Of a stretch of 64,000 nucleotides of DNA, positions 54,047-63,319 are shown piece by piece (the first letter of the stretch is position 1; each line of letters starts with the position of its first letter). Origin of the DNA: Huaxiibacter chinensis (GTDB lineage: Bacteria > Pseudomonadota > Gammaproteobacteria > Enterobacterales > Enterobacteriaceae); the NCBI RefSeq assembly GCF_022171985.1, contig NZ_JAJVHF010000003.1:434001-498000 (forward strand), written 5' to 3'. The notes beneath the pieces are model-generated. The model did not search any database. It had not been told where the DNA came from and saw only the letters and a program-made list of their open reading frames with translations. A program made the translations under genes and the position numbers.

Positions 54047-54373
54047 TTAGCGCGATCTCAACACGTCTGCTTCAACAAAAAAATCCACGTTAAAGACGGT
54101 ATCGTCGGTCAGAAGCTCGATGTGATGCCATTTTTCGGGAGGGAAAACGCCGAAATGCCCCGCTTCAATGATCAGCTCGCTGTCCGGTTCGGGTGTGACA
54201 CCATCAGCATAGCCCAGATAGCGCACTGTACCCTGGCTTACGGATAAGCGCGGATAAACACCGGGACGGGTACCTTTATCGAGATGACGTTGAAAAATAC
54301 CGGGTGGAGCAGTCTCTTTATTCCAGAACGGCGTGGACCGGGTATGCATGCAACTTGAGGGTATGCGTAACAT
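54047..54373 (-). CDS. YeaR-like DUF1971 protein, copy 1
   Basis: A 108-residue paralogue of the neighbouring YeaR protein, about half identical: HTRSTPFWNKETAPPGIFQRHL, TRPGVYPRLSVSQGTVRYLGYAD, EAGHFGVFPPEKWHHIELLTDDTVFNVDFF. The family pattern with histidines is retained. Two ATGs in a row start the frame; the second (54373) matches the MLRIP start of the other copy. First gene of the unit; a candidate NsrR site lies upstream. Confidence 0.82.
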   Translation of the reverse strand: MLRIPSSCMHTRSTPFWNKETAPPGIFQRHLDKGTRPGVYPRLSVSQGTVRYLGYADGVTPEPDSELIIEAGHFGVFPPEKWHHIELLTDDTVFNVDFFVEADVLRSR

Positions 54374-54446
54374 CATTGATCCCTTTAAAACATCTGTAGT
54401 GATTAGACCACTTATAAGGAGAAACTATTTTCCATAATGTGCACTT

Positions 54447-54469
54447 AACATGCAACTTATAAGCATCCC
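54447..54469. promoter_or_regulatory. Candidate NsrR-binding site before the yeaR unit
   Basis: AACATGCAACT-T-ATAAGCATCCC resembles the 11-1-11 NsrR inverted repeat (AAGATGCATTT and its complement) with 8 and 7 of 11 matches. The yeaR operon of E. coli is NsrR-controlled. The match is only moderate. Confidence 0.4.
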
Positions 54470-54620
54470 TCTACCCCGTATAAGCAAGTCATTGTTATCA
54501 AAGCTACCTCCTTGTTATTACCCTGTGCTTTTAGGGGTTATTGTGTAACGAAAAAACTTGATCTGTGTCAACATATGACGCATATTGCGCGCGTTAATTT
54601 TATACAGGTTGGATGGCGGA

Positions 54621-54794
54621 ATGACGTTGTATCAAAAGATGTTGGTGTTTTACGCAATCATGGCGGCAGTCTGCGCCCTGATCACCTGGTTCTTGTCGAA
54701 AGATCGTAAACGTATCCGTTTTCTCAGCGCATTTCTGGTGGGGTCGACCTGGCCGATGAGTTTCCCCGTGGCGCTGCTGATATCTCTTTTCTGA
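54621..54794 (+). CDS. ortT: Orphan membrane toxin OrtT (YdcX)
   Basis: A 57-residue membrane protein related to the GhoT toxin. Two hydrophobic helices (about 4-24 and 35-55) flank a basic loop (SKDRKRIRF), and the sequence MTLYQKMLVFYAIMAAVCAL through to SFPVALLISLF matches E. coli OrtT closely. It damages the membrane and slows growth during amino acid stress with no known antitoxin. The start at 54621 is preferred over upstream codons, because it fits the family. In E. coli, ydcX follows ydcW (patD); here the yeaR unit has been inserted between them. Confidence 0.9.
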   Translation: MTLYQKMLVFYAIMAAVCALITWFLSKDRKRIRFLSAFLVGSTWPMSFPVALLISLF

Positions 54795-54854
54795 CCTCTG
54801 CCTGACCCGCAGCGCATTGCCTGCCTACGCCCGACGCGGGAAAAAAGACAATGA

Positions 54855-54872
54855 AGCCCGCATTTGCGGGCT
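54855..54872 (-). terminator. Terminator after srfC
   Basis: An 8-bp stem (AGCCCGCA/TGCGGGCT) with a 2-base loop lies 8 bases beyond the srfC stop. On the minus strand a U-rich run follows about 7 bases later. Confidence 0.7.
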
Positions 54873-54879
54873 GTCAGGG

Positions 54880-57054
54880 TTAACGTAGCAGGGCCTGTAA
54901 CGTCTGACGATCGTCAGGTGAGAGGTCGTGCGGATGCTGGAAGTCACAATTCTCGATTGCCCGGGTATACAGCGCGACCAGCCAGTCGTAAACGTAGGCT
55001 GTGGCCGCATGGATCGGCTGTTCTGCCAGGCGAGTCAGGCGTGGCGTAGCGCTACTGACGATCGGGGTGACAAAAATCGCCTGACCTTTTCGAATACGAC
55101 TGGCAGGACGCGAAGCCACTTCTGTATCGGCATAGCCGAGCCAGCCGATAAAATTCCCCATCACAGCCTGTAGTTGCGCGGCGCTGCTTTTGTCCGTCTC
55201 CACAATGGCCTGCAATTGCTGCGGCAAATCCAGCCGATAGCTGCTGACAATTAAGGTATCCGCTATTTGCTGCATGACGTCTGCCGTCAAGCCGAGCCGG
55301 TTGGCCACTGCGCTGTTTCGGCTCCACTGGCGCAAATGATTGATCCACACCCGGTGTGCCATACGCGCTTTATCCTGCGTCTGATAACGATCCGTCTGGC
55401 TGCTGTGGGTGTCGGCAAACAGATCGATAGCGTCGGTGAAAAGCCCGTTCACCTGCTCCTCACGAGGCTGCTGAACAGTCAGTAGCGTCTCGAACGCCTT
55501 CAGCGGGGGAATCAACCCTTCAAGCAGTTCTCCATGGCGCGCCGCCGCGCCCTGCAAGGTGCGCACCATGGCTTCGGCTTGCGTGCGTCGGGCCTCAGGC
55601 GTCATCTGCGCGGGGGCCAGGTAGCTCTGCATCAGTGCGCGAAGCTCGTCCTGAACCTGCGCTTTCAGCTTCAGTAACCGGCTGTGTCGCGGTGCTGAAA
55701 GAGTGGCCTGCGACAGCCACTCCACCATGCGCTGCATGCTGTTGGCATCCAGCGCCTGCAGCGTACCCCAGTGTTGCCCGGGCTTGCTGAGCAGTTGCTG
55801 GACGGCTTCATCCAGATTCGATTTTGTGGTAAATCGCGCGTCCTGTGGGGTAATGGCCCACACCAGCCCAGGCAGCGCAGCGTCTTCATCCGGTTGCGTC
55901 TCTTTTACCCAGTTAAGCAGCACCTTCGCCGTGCGGGCCGTCTGCTGATGGTGCGCGGTGGCGTTGCAGATTACCAGCACATCCGGTTGTAACTGCTGGC
56001 GATAATGCTCCAGAAGCCACTTGTTTTTGGCCTGTTCCAGCGCAGAAGCAGCCTGCTCTGACGATGCGGGGATATCGATAACATCAACGTTATCCAGCGC
56101 GCAGTTCTCAACGGGCAGCACCAGTTCGCGGGTCAGCAGCGCCAGCATATCCACCGGAATACTGATGGCATTATGCAGATGACCGTCGTGAAGAGGATGC
56201 AGGACTGCTTCCTGGGCCTCCGGTACGGCCAGATCGCCACGGGTCAGGAACCCTTCTCCCGGCAGACCAAAATTATCCACCAGCAGGCTTAGCGGTGCGG
56301 CAAGTTCATGTGCGTGACCGGTCTGGTGCAGAAGGTGCGCCAGCTTCAGCCACTGCTGCGTCAATTCCTGCTGCTCACCCCATAACAGCGACCAGAGACT
56401 GGCGCGGGAGCTCAGATCAAGGGCCGGGACGAGTAGCGCAAACTGATGCCACAGCGAATCATCCAGCTGCTGTTCTGCGCCAGGCACGGCAGAACGCCAA
56501 AAGCGGGAGATGGCACCGACATCGGCGGCGGTCATGCCGGGTACATTTTGCGACTGTCGCAGGGCACGCCATTTTTCAAGGCGTGCCTCAATCACTGACC
56601 TGCCAACCGGGCGAAGAGTCCGATCGTGTCTGGCGAGCAAAATGAACAGCTGCACCAGTTCGGCCTCGCTGATCAGGCGTAAGCGCAGGGGAAAAGCATC
56701 ATCGGCGACGTCATGCTCCCCGCAAGAGAAGCGCACGGCCATATTGGTCAGGGCATGACCGGGGTTAATATGGGCAAAGTAATCGTAAGTACGCATTCCG
56801 GGGGTGACGTTCAACCGGCCATCCTCGCTTGCGCAAAGTGAAACAAGCAGATGCGCTTTTGCGGCCTGTGAATGCCCGTATAAACCAATCGCGCTTTTTC
56901 CCGTGAGCGCGCGATCGATCGCCTGCTCACGCGCGGCCATTGCCGTCAGGCGTGCCAGTAAAGCGTCTGCGTCGTTGTCCAGCATGGGGGCGTGAAGACG
57001 CGTTTCGTTAATCCACCCGATTATGGCCTGGGTGGTGGCAGTCATCGCTGTCAT
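54880..57054 (-). CDS. srfC: SrfC-family protein
   Basis: A 724-residue protein of the SrfC virulence-factor family, third gene of srfABC. Residues 57-67 (GLYGHSQAAKA) look like a Walker A loop, but the standard GK[ST] is replaced by AKA, so nucleotide binding may be altered or lost. The rest is a long, mostly helical, soluble protein without signal peptide or membrane helix. The start overlaps the srfB stop by four bases (ATGA). In Salmonella the srf genes were named for SsrB control. The molecular role is not known. Confidence 0.85.
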   Translation of the reverse strand: MTAMTATTQAIIGWINETRLHAPMLDNDADALLARLTAMAAREQAIDRALTGKSAIGLYGHSQAAKAHLLVSLCASEDGRLNVTPGMRTYDYFAHINPGHALTNMAVRFSCGEHDVADDAFPLRLRLISEAELVQLFILLARHDRTLRPVGRSVIEARLEKWRALRQSQNVPGMTAADVGAISRFWRSAVPGAEQQLDDSLWHQFALLVPALDLSSRASLWSLLWGEQQELTQQWLKLAHLLHQTGHAHELAAPLSLLVDNFGLPGEGFLTRGDLAVPEAQEAVLHPLHDGHLHNAISIPVDMLALLTRELVLPVENCALDNVDVIDIPASSEQAASALEQAKNKWLLEHYRQQLQPDVLVICNATAHHQQTARTAKVLLNWVKETQPDEDAALPGLVWAITPQDARFTTKSNLDEAVQQLLSKPGQHWGTLQALDANSMQRMVEWLSQATLSAPRHSRLLKLKAQVQDELRALMQSYLAPAQMTPEARRTQAEAMVRTLQGAAARHGELLEGLIPPLKAFETLLTVQQPREEQVNGLFTDAIDLFADTHSSQTDRYQTQDKARMAHRVWINHLRQWSRNSAVANRLGLTADVMQQIADTLIVSSYRLDLPQQLQAIVETDKSSAAQLQAVMGNFIGWLGYADTEVASRPASRIRKGQAIFVTPIVSSATPRLTRLAEQPIHAATAYVYDWLVALYTRAIENCDFQHPHDLSPDDRQTLQALLR

Positions 57055-60032
57055 TTCAGATATACACTCCCGCTGTCGATCCAGTAGTGGCTGCCGCTAT
57101 GACGGCGATCGGCCAGGGTATTCAGTTTAAAGGTTAAGGCGTCCGAGGGAACCGGGGTGCCGTCCTGCAGCCAGGCATCGCTCAGCTCAAAGGCTTCCGG
57201 GCCTTCCTGCTTGCTGCCGCCGCGTAGCGTCAGGCGAACGTTCAACACGCCGTCGCCGGCGATGGTTTTTGCCAGCTCGGCGGAGTTAATACTTAACGTA
57301 TAAAGCGGCGTGGCGGGCCAGCGCGTATTGGCCAGCTGACGGAAGCCAAGCGTGACATTCCCGCGCAGCGGGAAGTGCAAACGCGCATCCAGCTTCGCGC
57401 CGGGTTTATCCAGATCAATATCCTGATACCAGACATTCTCTTCGCGCAGCGTATTCACGGTGTTATCCAGCACGCCCAGATAGCGTACCGTCGAATAGGC
57501 TCCGATGTCCGCCGCTTTGAAGTTAAAGCGCGGCAGCCTGAGATCGAGCGCCAGACTGCACAGCATGGCTCCCACGGCGGCGGTCGATTTTGGATTGCCG
57601 ATGCGCCCTTGCTGGCTGAACGGATACCATTCATGCACCTGGTATTTATCCAGCCAGACGATCCGATTGACGGGCACCGGCTGCAGATGACGAATCAACG
57701 CCTGAACGCCTGGTAAACAGCCCGGACGGCCAGTAATCAGCAAAATATCGCAGGCATAATGCGAAATGGCTTCACATACGGCGTGAAGCGGTGCGGCGAG
57801 GGTAAACTGGCCCGCCAGCATGGCATCCTGCATTTCATGGAAATTCACGTGCAGCGGAACACTGAACAGATCGAAAGGAGCCGATCCGGACGGCAGGGCA
57901 TGATCGATGGCCTGCTGTAAATAGTTCATCACGTTGCGCGTGGGTTTCTGAGGGAGCAGGTCACCAAAAGTGGCGTGTAAACCGGCGAGCGGGTCGTCAA
58001 CGTCGCTGCTTTCCCAGCCTGCCAGTATCGCGTGCCCAATGGGCATAAAAAGCTGTAGCGCGGTCTGCTGGCGTAAAACCGCCTGCGTATCAATACGTCC
58101 TGAATCCCCGAACAGAGAGGCCATCAGCAGCGAGGCGTCAGCGATCCCCGATTTTTGCAGCTGCGTTTGCAGCGCGGGGAGCACGTAGCGCTGAATGACG
58201 TCGAGCAGCGTATCGTCCCCGGCGACCTTGAACCCCTCACGGAAGAGCAGCTGCGGGGTGATTTTGACGTTGTTGCCGGAGCCATCGTCCAGTTGATAAT
58301 GGGTAATCGCCATATCGGTGGTGCCGCCGCCGATATCAATGGAGGCCACGCGCAGCGCACGGCCTGGCTGACTTCCAGGTTCTACGGCGCGGTCCGGACG
58401 GGCAAGCGACGCAAAAAACGCTTCGGTCTGGCCGCCAAAATGGGAGATAGCTTCATTATAAAGCCACACCAGTTGACCGCAGCTGGCTTCATCCCACTCC
58501 ATCTGGATTTCCGGCACCGGGACGACGCTTTTTTCCTGCTGTTTGCGGCTGGCAAAATCATCATCCTGCGGGTGCCAGCCCATGGCTTTCCATACAATAG
58601 CGATGGCTTCAAACATGCGACGGCGAAATATCTCGCGCTCCTGTTTCGGCATCGCTGATGGCAGCGTCAGGATTAGCGTGCGTAACTGGCGCGGAGAGGC
58701 AGGGAACCCAAGCCGCAGTCGCGTGGCTACGCTGTTAATTTGCCCCAGCGCCTGCGCCAGAAGTTCGCACAACATATGCGTCATCAATGTGCTTCGGCTG
58801 TACTGCGGGGAGAACACCGGCAGACGCTCATCCTGCGGCAGGGTAAACAGCGGCTGACCGTCATCGTTCATCAGGTTCATGAGCGGGAAAGCGGTGGCCA
58901 GTGGCTCACGCTGCGTTTTGCTATTCATCTGGCTGAAACGCCAGTCCTGAACCACGGGGGTTTCGTCCCACAGATAGCGGCGCGGGCTGGAAATGCCGCT
59001 GTTCCCTTCGGTACCGATACGCTGCGTAGCCAGTTTGCGCGCCTCATCGCCCACGCGGACAATAGACGGCCAGACGAAGGCATCTTCACGACCGCTTTCA
59101 ACCGAGAAATGCTGCTTGCCAAATCGCGCCTCAGAAAATTCAAGGCGGCTGGTAAAGAGGGGTTCATTCAGGAACTGCGGTTCGCTGAGCGAGCGGACCT
59201 GTAATTCAGCGGTCTGACGCAGCCCGTCATTGGCATCACCATGATCTTCAATAATTACACCGCAGGTATGGGTATTACCCACGTCCAGGATCAGATCAAC
59301 GGGGATAGCCGGAGTGCTTAACGTATGGGTGACAAATTTCACCTCAGGGATCGTGAGCTGTTCGCCCAGCATTGCCAGCAGATTTAACCAGTGCGCCTGA
59401 TATTCAAAGCTGCGCATCGCCTGCTGGATATCGCGCTCGGAGCGGTTTTCAACGCCCGTCGCCCAGGCGGTAAATGCTTCACGCAGCCAGCCGTCAATCC
59501 AGGTCTGATCGAGGAAGTTCAGCACTTCATCGTCGCGCCAGGCCAGCGCAAAGCGGGTGCCATTAAGTATATCGTTAGCAACCGGCGAAAGTCGGGTCGT
59601 GGCGTGATCGGCAATCTGGCTGTCGAGAGCAAAGGTGACGCGATGCGTGTTGCCGCTGCTGTCAGGGGCATCGAGCTTACGAATTTGAACCCGAGCCCAG
59701 TTGTCAGGCCCCTCGACAAACGTGCGCGGGGGATTAAAGCGTAAAAAGGGGACCGGTAACCAGATACCGTCCAGCACGTTCAGGGAGACGTGCAACGGGA
59801 TCGTGCATTCTGGCTTCACCACTTCAGGCTGCCTGCCGTCGGAGCCGGGCAGGGTATAGCGCCCGTTAATCAGATCGTAATCCAGACGCAATAATGGCCC
59901 GTTTGCGGTTTTACGCACGAAGCGGCCATGGCGGGCCGAGTCCTGCGGCGTCAGGCCAAAGTCGAGGAATTGTACGCCGCTGTTCGCAATCAGCGTGACG
60001 CTTTGTTTGTAGTCGCAAAGATTTACCAACAT
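57051..60032 (-). CDS. srfB: SrfB-family protein with actin/Hsp70-type ATPase motifs
   Basis: A 993-residue protein. It has three motifs of the actin/Hsp70/ParM ATPase fold: phosphate-1 LDVGNTHTCGV (249-259), phosphate-2 IDIGGGTTDMAI (565-576) and an adenosine-type loop ITGRPGCLPGV (766-776). The N-terminal 240 residues are a separate beta-rich region, and the C-terminal 180 residues are again beta-rich. It should bind ATP and may polymerise or act as a chaperone-like switch. It lies 3 bases behind srfA and overlaps srfC. I recognise the family, not a proven function. Confidence 0.88.
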   Translation of the reverse strand: MLVNLCDYKQSVTLIANSGVQFLDFGLTPQDSARHGRFVRKTANGPLLRLDYDLINGRYTLPGSDGRQPEVVKPECTIPLHVSLNVLDGIWLPVPFLRFNPPRTFVEGPDNWARVQIRKLDAPDSSGNTHRVTFALDSQIADHATTRLSPVANDILNGTRFALAWRDDEVLNFLDQTWIDGWLREAFTAWATGVENRSERDIQQAMRSFEYQAHWLNLLAMLGEQLTIPEVKFVTHTLSTPAIPVDLILDVGNTHTCGVIIEDHGDANDGLRQTAELQVRSLSEPQFLNEPLFTSRLEFSEARFGKQHFSVESGREDAFVWPSIVRVGDEARKLATQRIGTEGNSGISSPRRYLWDETPVVQDWRFSQMNSKTQREPLATAFPLMNLMNDDGQPLFTLPQDERLPVFSPQYSRSTLMTHMLCELLAQALGQINSVATRLRLGFPASPRQLRTLILTLPSAMPKQEREIFRRRMFEAIAIVWKAMGWHPQDDDFASRKQQEKSVVPVPEIQMEWDEASCGQLVWLYNEAISHFGGQTEAFFASLARPDRAVEPGSQPGRALRVASIDIGGGTTDMAITHYQLDDGSGNNVKITPQLLFREGFKVAGDDTLLDVIQRYVLPALQTQLQKSGIADASLLMASLFGDSGRIDTQAVLRQQTALQLFMPIGHAILAGWESSDVDDPLAGLHATFGDLLPQKPTRNVMNYLQQAIDHALPSGSAPFDLFSVPLHVNFHEMQDAMLAGQFTLAAPLHAVCEAISHYACDILLITGRPGCLPGVQALIRHLQPVPVNRIVWLDKYQVHEWYPFSQQGRIGNPKSTAAVGAMLCSLALDLRLPRFNFKAADIGAYSTVRYLGVLDNTVNTLREENVWYQDIDLDKPGAKLDARLHFPLRGNVTLGFRQLANTRWPATPLYTLSINSAELAKTIAGDGVLNVRLTLRGGSKQEGPEAFELSDAWLQDGTPVPSDALTFKLNTLADRRHSGSHYWIDSGSVYLK

Positions 60033-60035
60033 AAA

Positions 60036-61388
60036 TCAGGCACCTGCTTTTTTGAACGTCAAAGGAACGACGGTTTTGGCATCATAACGTGCTGAACATT
60101 CCGCCACGTCGTTGGTCCCTGCTTTACAGGTGATTTCCGGCATCGGGTAGCGCGAACCGTCGGTGCAACGGGCATTACCGCGGGTTTTGATCAACAATTC
60201 CCCGTTGCTATGCAGGCCGGAGAAGATGTCCGTACGACAGACAACATTGTCACCGTGCACAACCCGTGCGGTGCCTTTATTGTTTTGTATTTGATAGCGA
60301 AGTGAAGGTGGCTTGCCGGTGATGGGATCTTTAACATCCAGCATCACGCGCCAGCTGCCGTTCAGGAAACGCGTCGATCCGGTTTTAACCTGCAGGGCGT
60401 CCATCACCAGGGTTTCTTTCGGAATGGCGCTAATGACCACGGTCTCGTCAGCGGGCTTGGGTTCAGGCGCTTTCACGCTCACCGGGACAACGTCGGCCTG
60501 GTGCAGCGGCAAATTCATCGCCAGCGGAGGCACCGATTGTACAGGCTTGGGCGCAATCGCGACCGGTGCCGGAGCCGGTGCGGCGGCGACGGGCTCAGCG
60601 GAGGGGGCCGCTTCAGGCCACATCAGCGGGGTGGCAACGGCCGCAACCAGAACAGCAGCCACCGGCAGTGCCCAGAGGTGCAGACGACGTTTCGCTGTCT
60701 TAATGACAGGTGCCGGTTCGGCTGGCGGCGTCTCTTCCTGGATGACAGTGGGTACAGGTTCGGCACCATAAACCTCATCAACGGTCATGCGCACCACCGG
60801 AGGCGGGGTCACCAGCGGGGCATCGGCTTGCTCAAAGGCCATAACCGGCGCAGGCTCAGGGTCGGGCTCGGGCTCTTCGATTGGGGCGGACATAGGTTCA
60901 GGCAGCAGCGACTCCCGCAGACAATCCAGCACATCTTCCCGGGCATTTTCGTTCAGACTCACAAAACCCCAGAACGTGATAACCGGCTTACCGTCCACGA
61001 GGAATAGGAAATTTTCCCCCGGGAACTGGAACGCTTTTGCCAGCAGTGAACCGAACAGCTGTTGCGCCGTTTTCGGCGACTGAAGGCTCTTTTTGCTCAG
61101 TGACGACACACTTGCCAGGGTGTTTTCCAGATAGCGAAGGGCGCGTAAGCGTGCCTCTTCATCGGCGGCTTTCCAGCTCGTCACGGTGCCTTCAAGGGGG
61201 GCATACCAGTCCACGCGGTCTCCGCCATCGTTAACCTGCGGGATCGCCAGGCAATCGACAATGGATTGTTGTTTACGCAGACGAAGCGCTTCACGAATTT
61301 GCAGTGCTGATTCAAAAACGGCCTGTCCGCCGCCGCCAACGGCCTGAAAATCATCCAGATTACCGCTGCGTAAAAGTGTTTTTGCCAC
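60036..61388 (-). CDS. srfA: SrfA-family membrane-anchored protein
   Basis: A 450-residue protein, first gene of srfABC. A cytoplasmic-type N-terminal domain (1-165, MAKTLLRSGNLDDFQAVGGG and on) is followed by a Pro/Glu-rich linker. One membrane helix (about 238-256, WALPVAAVLVAAVATPLMW) and a Pro/Ala-rich spacer come next. The C-terminal domain (about 330-450) has five conserved cysteines around VVCRTDIF, NARCTDGS, ITCKAG and VAECSARY. The arrangement suggests an inner-membrane anchor with a periplasmic, disulfide-bonded domain. It probably links SrfB and SrfC in the cytoplasm to the envelope. No signal peptide is present. Confidence 0.85.
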   Translation of the reverse strand: MAKTLLRSGNLDDFQAVGGGGQAVFESALQIREALRLRKQQSIVDCLAIPQVNDGGDRVDWYAPLEGTVTSWKAADEEARLRALRYLENTLASVSSLSKKSLQSPKTAQQLFGSLLAKAFQFPGENFLFLVDGKPVITFWGFVSLNENAREDVLDCLRESLLPEPMSAPIEEPEPDPEPAPVMAFEQADAPLVTPPPVVRMTVDEVYGAEPVPTVIQEETPPAEPAPVIKTAKRRLHLWALPVAAVLVAAVATPLMWPEAAPSAEPVAAAPAPAPVAIAPKPVQSVPPLAMNLPLHQADVVPVSVKAPEPKPADETVVISAIPKETLVMDALQVKTGSTRFLNGSWRVMLDVKDPITGKPPSLRYQIQNNKGTARVVHGDNVVCRTDIFSGLHSNGELLIKTRGNARCTDGSRYPMPEITCKAGTNDVAECSARYDAKTVVPLTFKKAGA

Positions 61389-61670
61389 GATTTGGTCCTG
61401 TAGACTTCTTCACCCCTCTACTTTAACCAACCCCTGGTGTCAGCAAACGCGCGATGAGACGCTAAAAGCGGTGATTTCTTAGGGCATTGAAAATGACGGT
61501 TGTGCTTGACGAACAAGGGCACTTAAGGCAAATCGACACGGTGACCCTGGCGATAATGTCAACGAATTACGCTGTTTTAGAATAACCTGAGCGTATTTCG
61601 TTATTTGCCACTGCGTAAGGGCTATGCTGTTATTACCATTCGCCATAAAAATTCGAATAGGGTTATAACC

Positions 61671-63269
61671 ATGTCTACAGGGAAAACGTTGCTGGCGTTA
61701 GCGCTCAGCACACTCTTACCGGCAAGCGCTGCCTGGGCGGCCAATAACGACACGCTGATCTACTGCTCCGAAGCCTCGCCTGAGTCTTTTAATCCGCAAA
61801 TTGCCAGCTCCGGACCCTCGTTCGTTGCCAGTTCTCAGGTGTTATATAACCGCCTGATCAATTTTGATCCGGTCAAAAACACCCCGGTTCCGTCGCTCGC
61901 CGAGTCCTGGACCATCTCACCAGATGGTAAAACCTATACCTTTACGCTACGTAAGGGCGTGAAGTTCAACAGCAACAAATTCTTTAAACCGACCCGTGAT
62001 TTCAATGCGGATGACGTTATTTTCTCCGTTATGCGTCAGAAAGACCCTAAACATCCTTATCACAATGTCTCACAGGGGAATTACGAATATTTTAATGATG
62101 TCGGGCTGGATAAGCTGATTCAGGACGTCAAAAAAATCGATGATAATCACGTACAGTTTGTGCTGAGCGAACCCAACGCGGCTTTCCTGGCTGACTGGGG
62201 CATGGATTTCGCCTCCATCCTCTCAGCGGAATATGCGGATGCAATGCTGAAAAAAGGCACACCTGAAAACGTGGATAACTGGCCAATCGGCACAGGCCCT
62301 TATGTCCTTCAGCAGTATAAAGTGGACTCTTTGATCCGCTATATCGCGAATCCAGACTACTGGGATGGCGCGGTGCCGACGAAACACCTTATCTTCTCCA
62401 TCACCCCGAACGTGGAAACCCGTCTGGCGAAACTACAAACCAACGAGTGCCAGGTTATTCCTGCACCGTCGCCCGTGCAGTTCGATGTGATTAAAAAGAA
62501 TAAAGACCTGACGCTGCACTCGGTGTATGCGTTAAACGTGGGCTATCTGGCGTTTAACACCGAGAAAAAACCGTTTGATAATGTGCTGGTGCGCCAGGCG
62601 CTGAATTATGCCACCGATAAAAAGGCTATCGTCAATGCCGTCTTTATGGGCTCCGGCACGGTCGCCAAATCGCCAATTCCACCTAATATGCTCGGTTATA
62701 ACAAAGACCTACCCGATTACGGTTACGACCCTGAAAAAGCGAAGGCGCTCCTGAAGCAGGCTGGTCTGGAGAAAGGCGCTGAGGTGACATTATGGTCAAT
62801 GCCGGTACAGCGTCCGTATAACCCGAATTCCCGCCGTATTGCTGAGATGATTCAGAGCGACTGGGCGAAGGTCGGTATCAAAGCCAAAATCGTCTCCTAC
62901 GAGTGGGGTGAATATCTTTCGGGTATGCGTAAGGGCGAGCACGACAGTGCGCTGTTTGGCTGGATGTCCGACAACGGTGACCCGGACAACTTCGCAGATG
63001 TACTGCTGGGCTGTAATAGCATTAAAACCGGCTCCAATGCGGCACGCTGGTGTGACAAGGGATACAATGCGCTGGTAGAAAAAGCGAAACTGACCAGCGA
63101 TCCGGCAGAGCGTGCGAAGCTCTACGGCGAAGCTCAGGTCATTTTCCATGACCAGGCGCCCTGGATCCCGCTGGCAAACGGCAAAACATTCTATGCAACG
63201 CGTAGCAATGTCACCGGCTACAGCGTGAGCCTGATGGGCAGCGACTTCTCGAAAGCGAAGCTGAACTAA
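61671..63269 (+). CDS. DppA-like dipeptide/oligopeptide ABC binding protein
   Basis: A 532-residue periplasmic binding protein (SBP_bac_5). The signal peptide is MSTGKTLLALALSTLLPASAAWA. Diagnostic segments are TLIYCSEASPESFNPQ, GTGPYVLQQYKVDSLIRYIANPDYWDG, LAFNTEKKPFDNVLVRQALNYATDKKAI and GWMSDNGDPDNFADVLL, closest to DppA. No permease or ATPase genes accompany it, so it probably feeds the Dpp transporter as an accessory binding protein, as MppA does for Opp. The start at 61671 fits the signal peptide; the frame is open 22 codons further. The ligand (dipeptide, heme or other) is unknown. Confidence 0.9.
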   Translation: MSTGKTLLALALSTLLPASAAWAANNDTLIYCSEASPESFNPQIASSGPSFVASSQVLYNRLINFDPVKNTPVPSLAESWTISPDGKTYTFTLRKGVKFNSNKFFKPTRDFNADDVIFSVMRQKDPKHPYHNVSQGNYEYFNDVGLDKLIQDVKKIDDNHVQFVLSEPNAAFLADWGMDFASILSAEYADAMLKKGTPENVDNWPIGTGPYVLQQYKVDSLIRYIANPDYWDGAVPTKHLIFSITPNVETRLAKLQTNECQVIPAPSPVQFDVIKKNKDLTLHSVYALNVGYLAFNTEKKPFDNVLVRQALNYATDKKAIVNAVFMGSGTVAKSPIPPNMLGYNKDLPDYGYDPEKAKALLKQAGLEKGAEVTLWSMPVQRPYNPNSRRIAEMIQSDWAKVGIKAKIVSYEWGEYLSGMRKGEHDSALFGWMSDNGDPDNFADVLLGCNSIKTGSNAARWCDKGYNALVEKAKLTSDPAERAKLYGEAQVIFHDQAPWIPLANGKTFYATRSNVTGYSVSLMGSDFSKAKLN

Positions 63270-63274
63270 CTGTA

Positions 63275-63301
63275 ATGCCCTTCCCTTTGGGGGAAGGGCA
63301 T
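63275..63301. terminator. Hairpin between the dppA-like gene and ydcY
   Basis: An 11-bp stem (ATGCCCTTCCC/GGGAAGGGCAT) with a TTTGG loop lies 5 bases after the stop and 18 bases before the ydcY start. No T tract follows, so it may be an attenuator or mRNA-processing barrier. Confidence 0.55.
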
Positions 63302-63319
63302 CGACGACAAGGAGTGACA

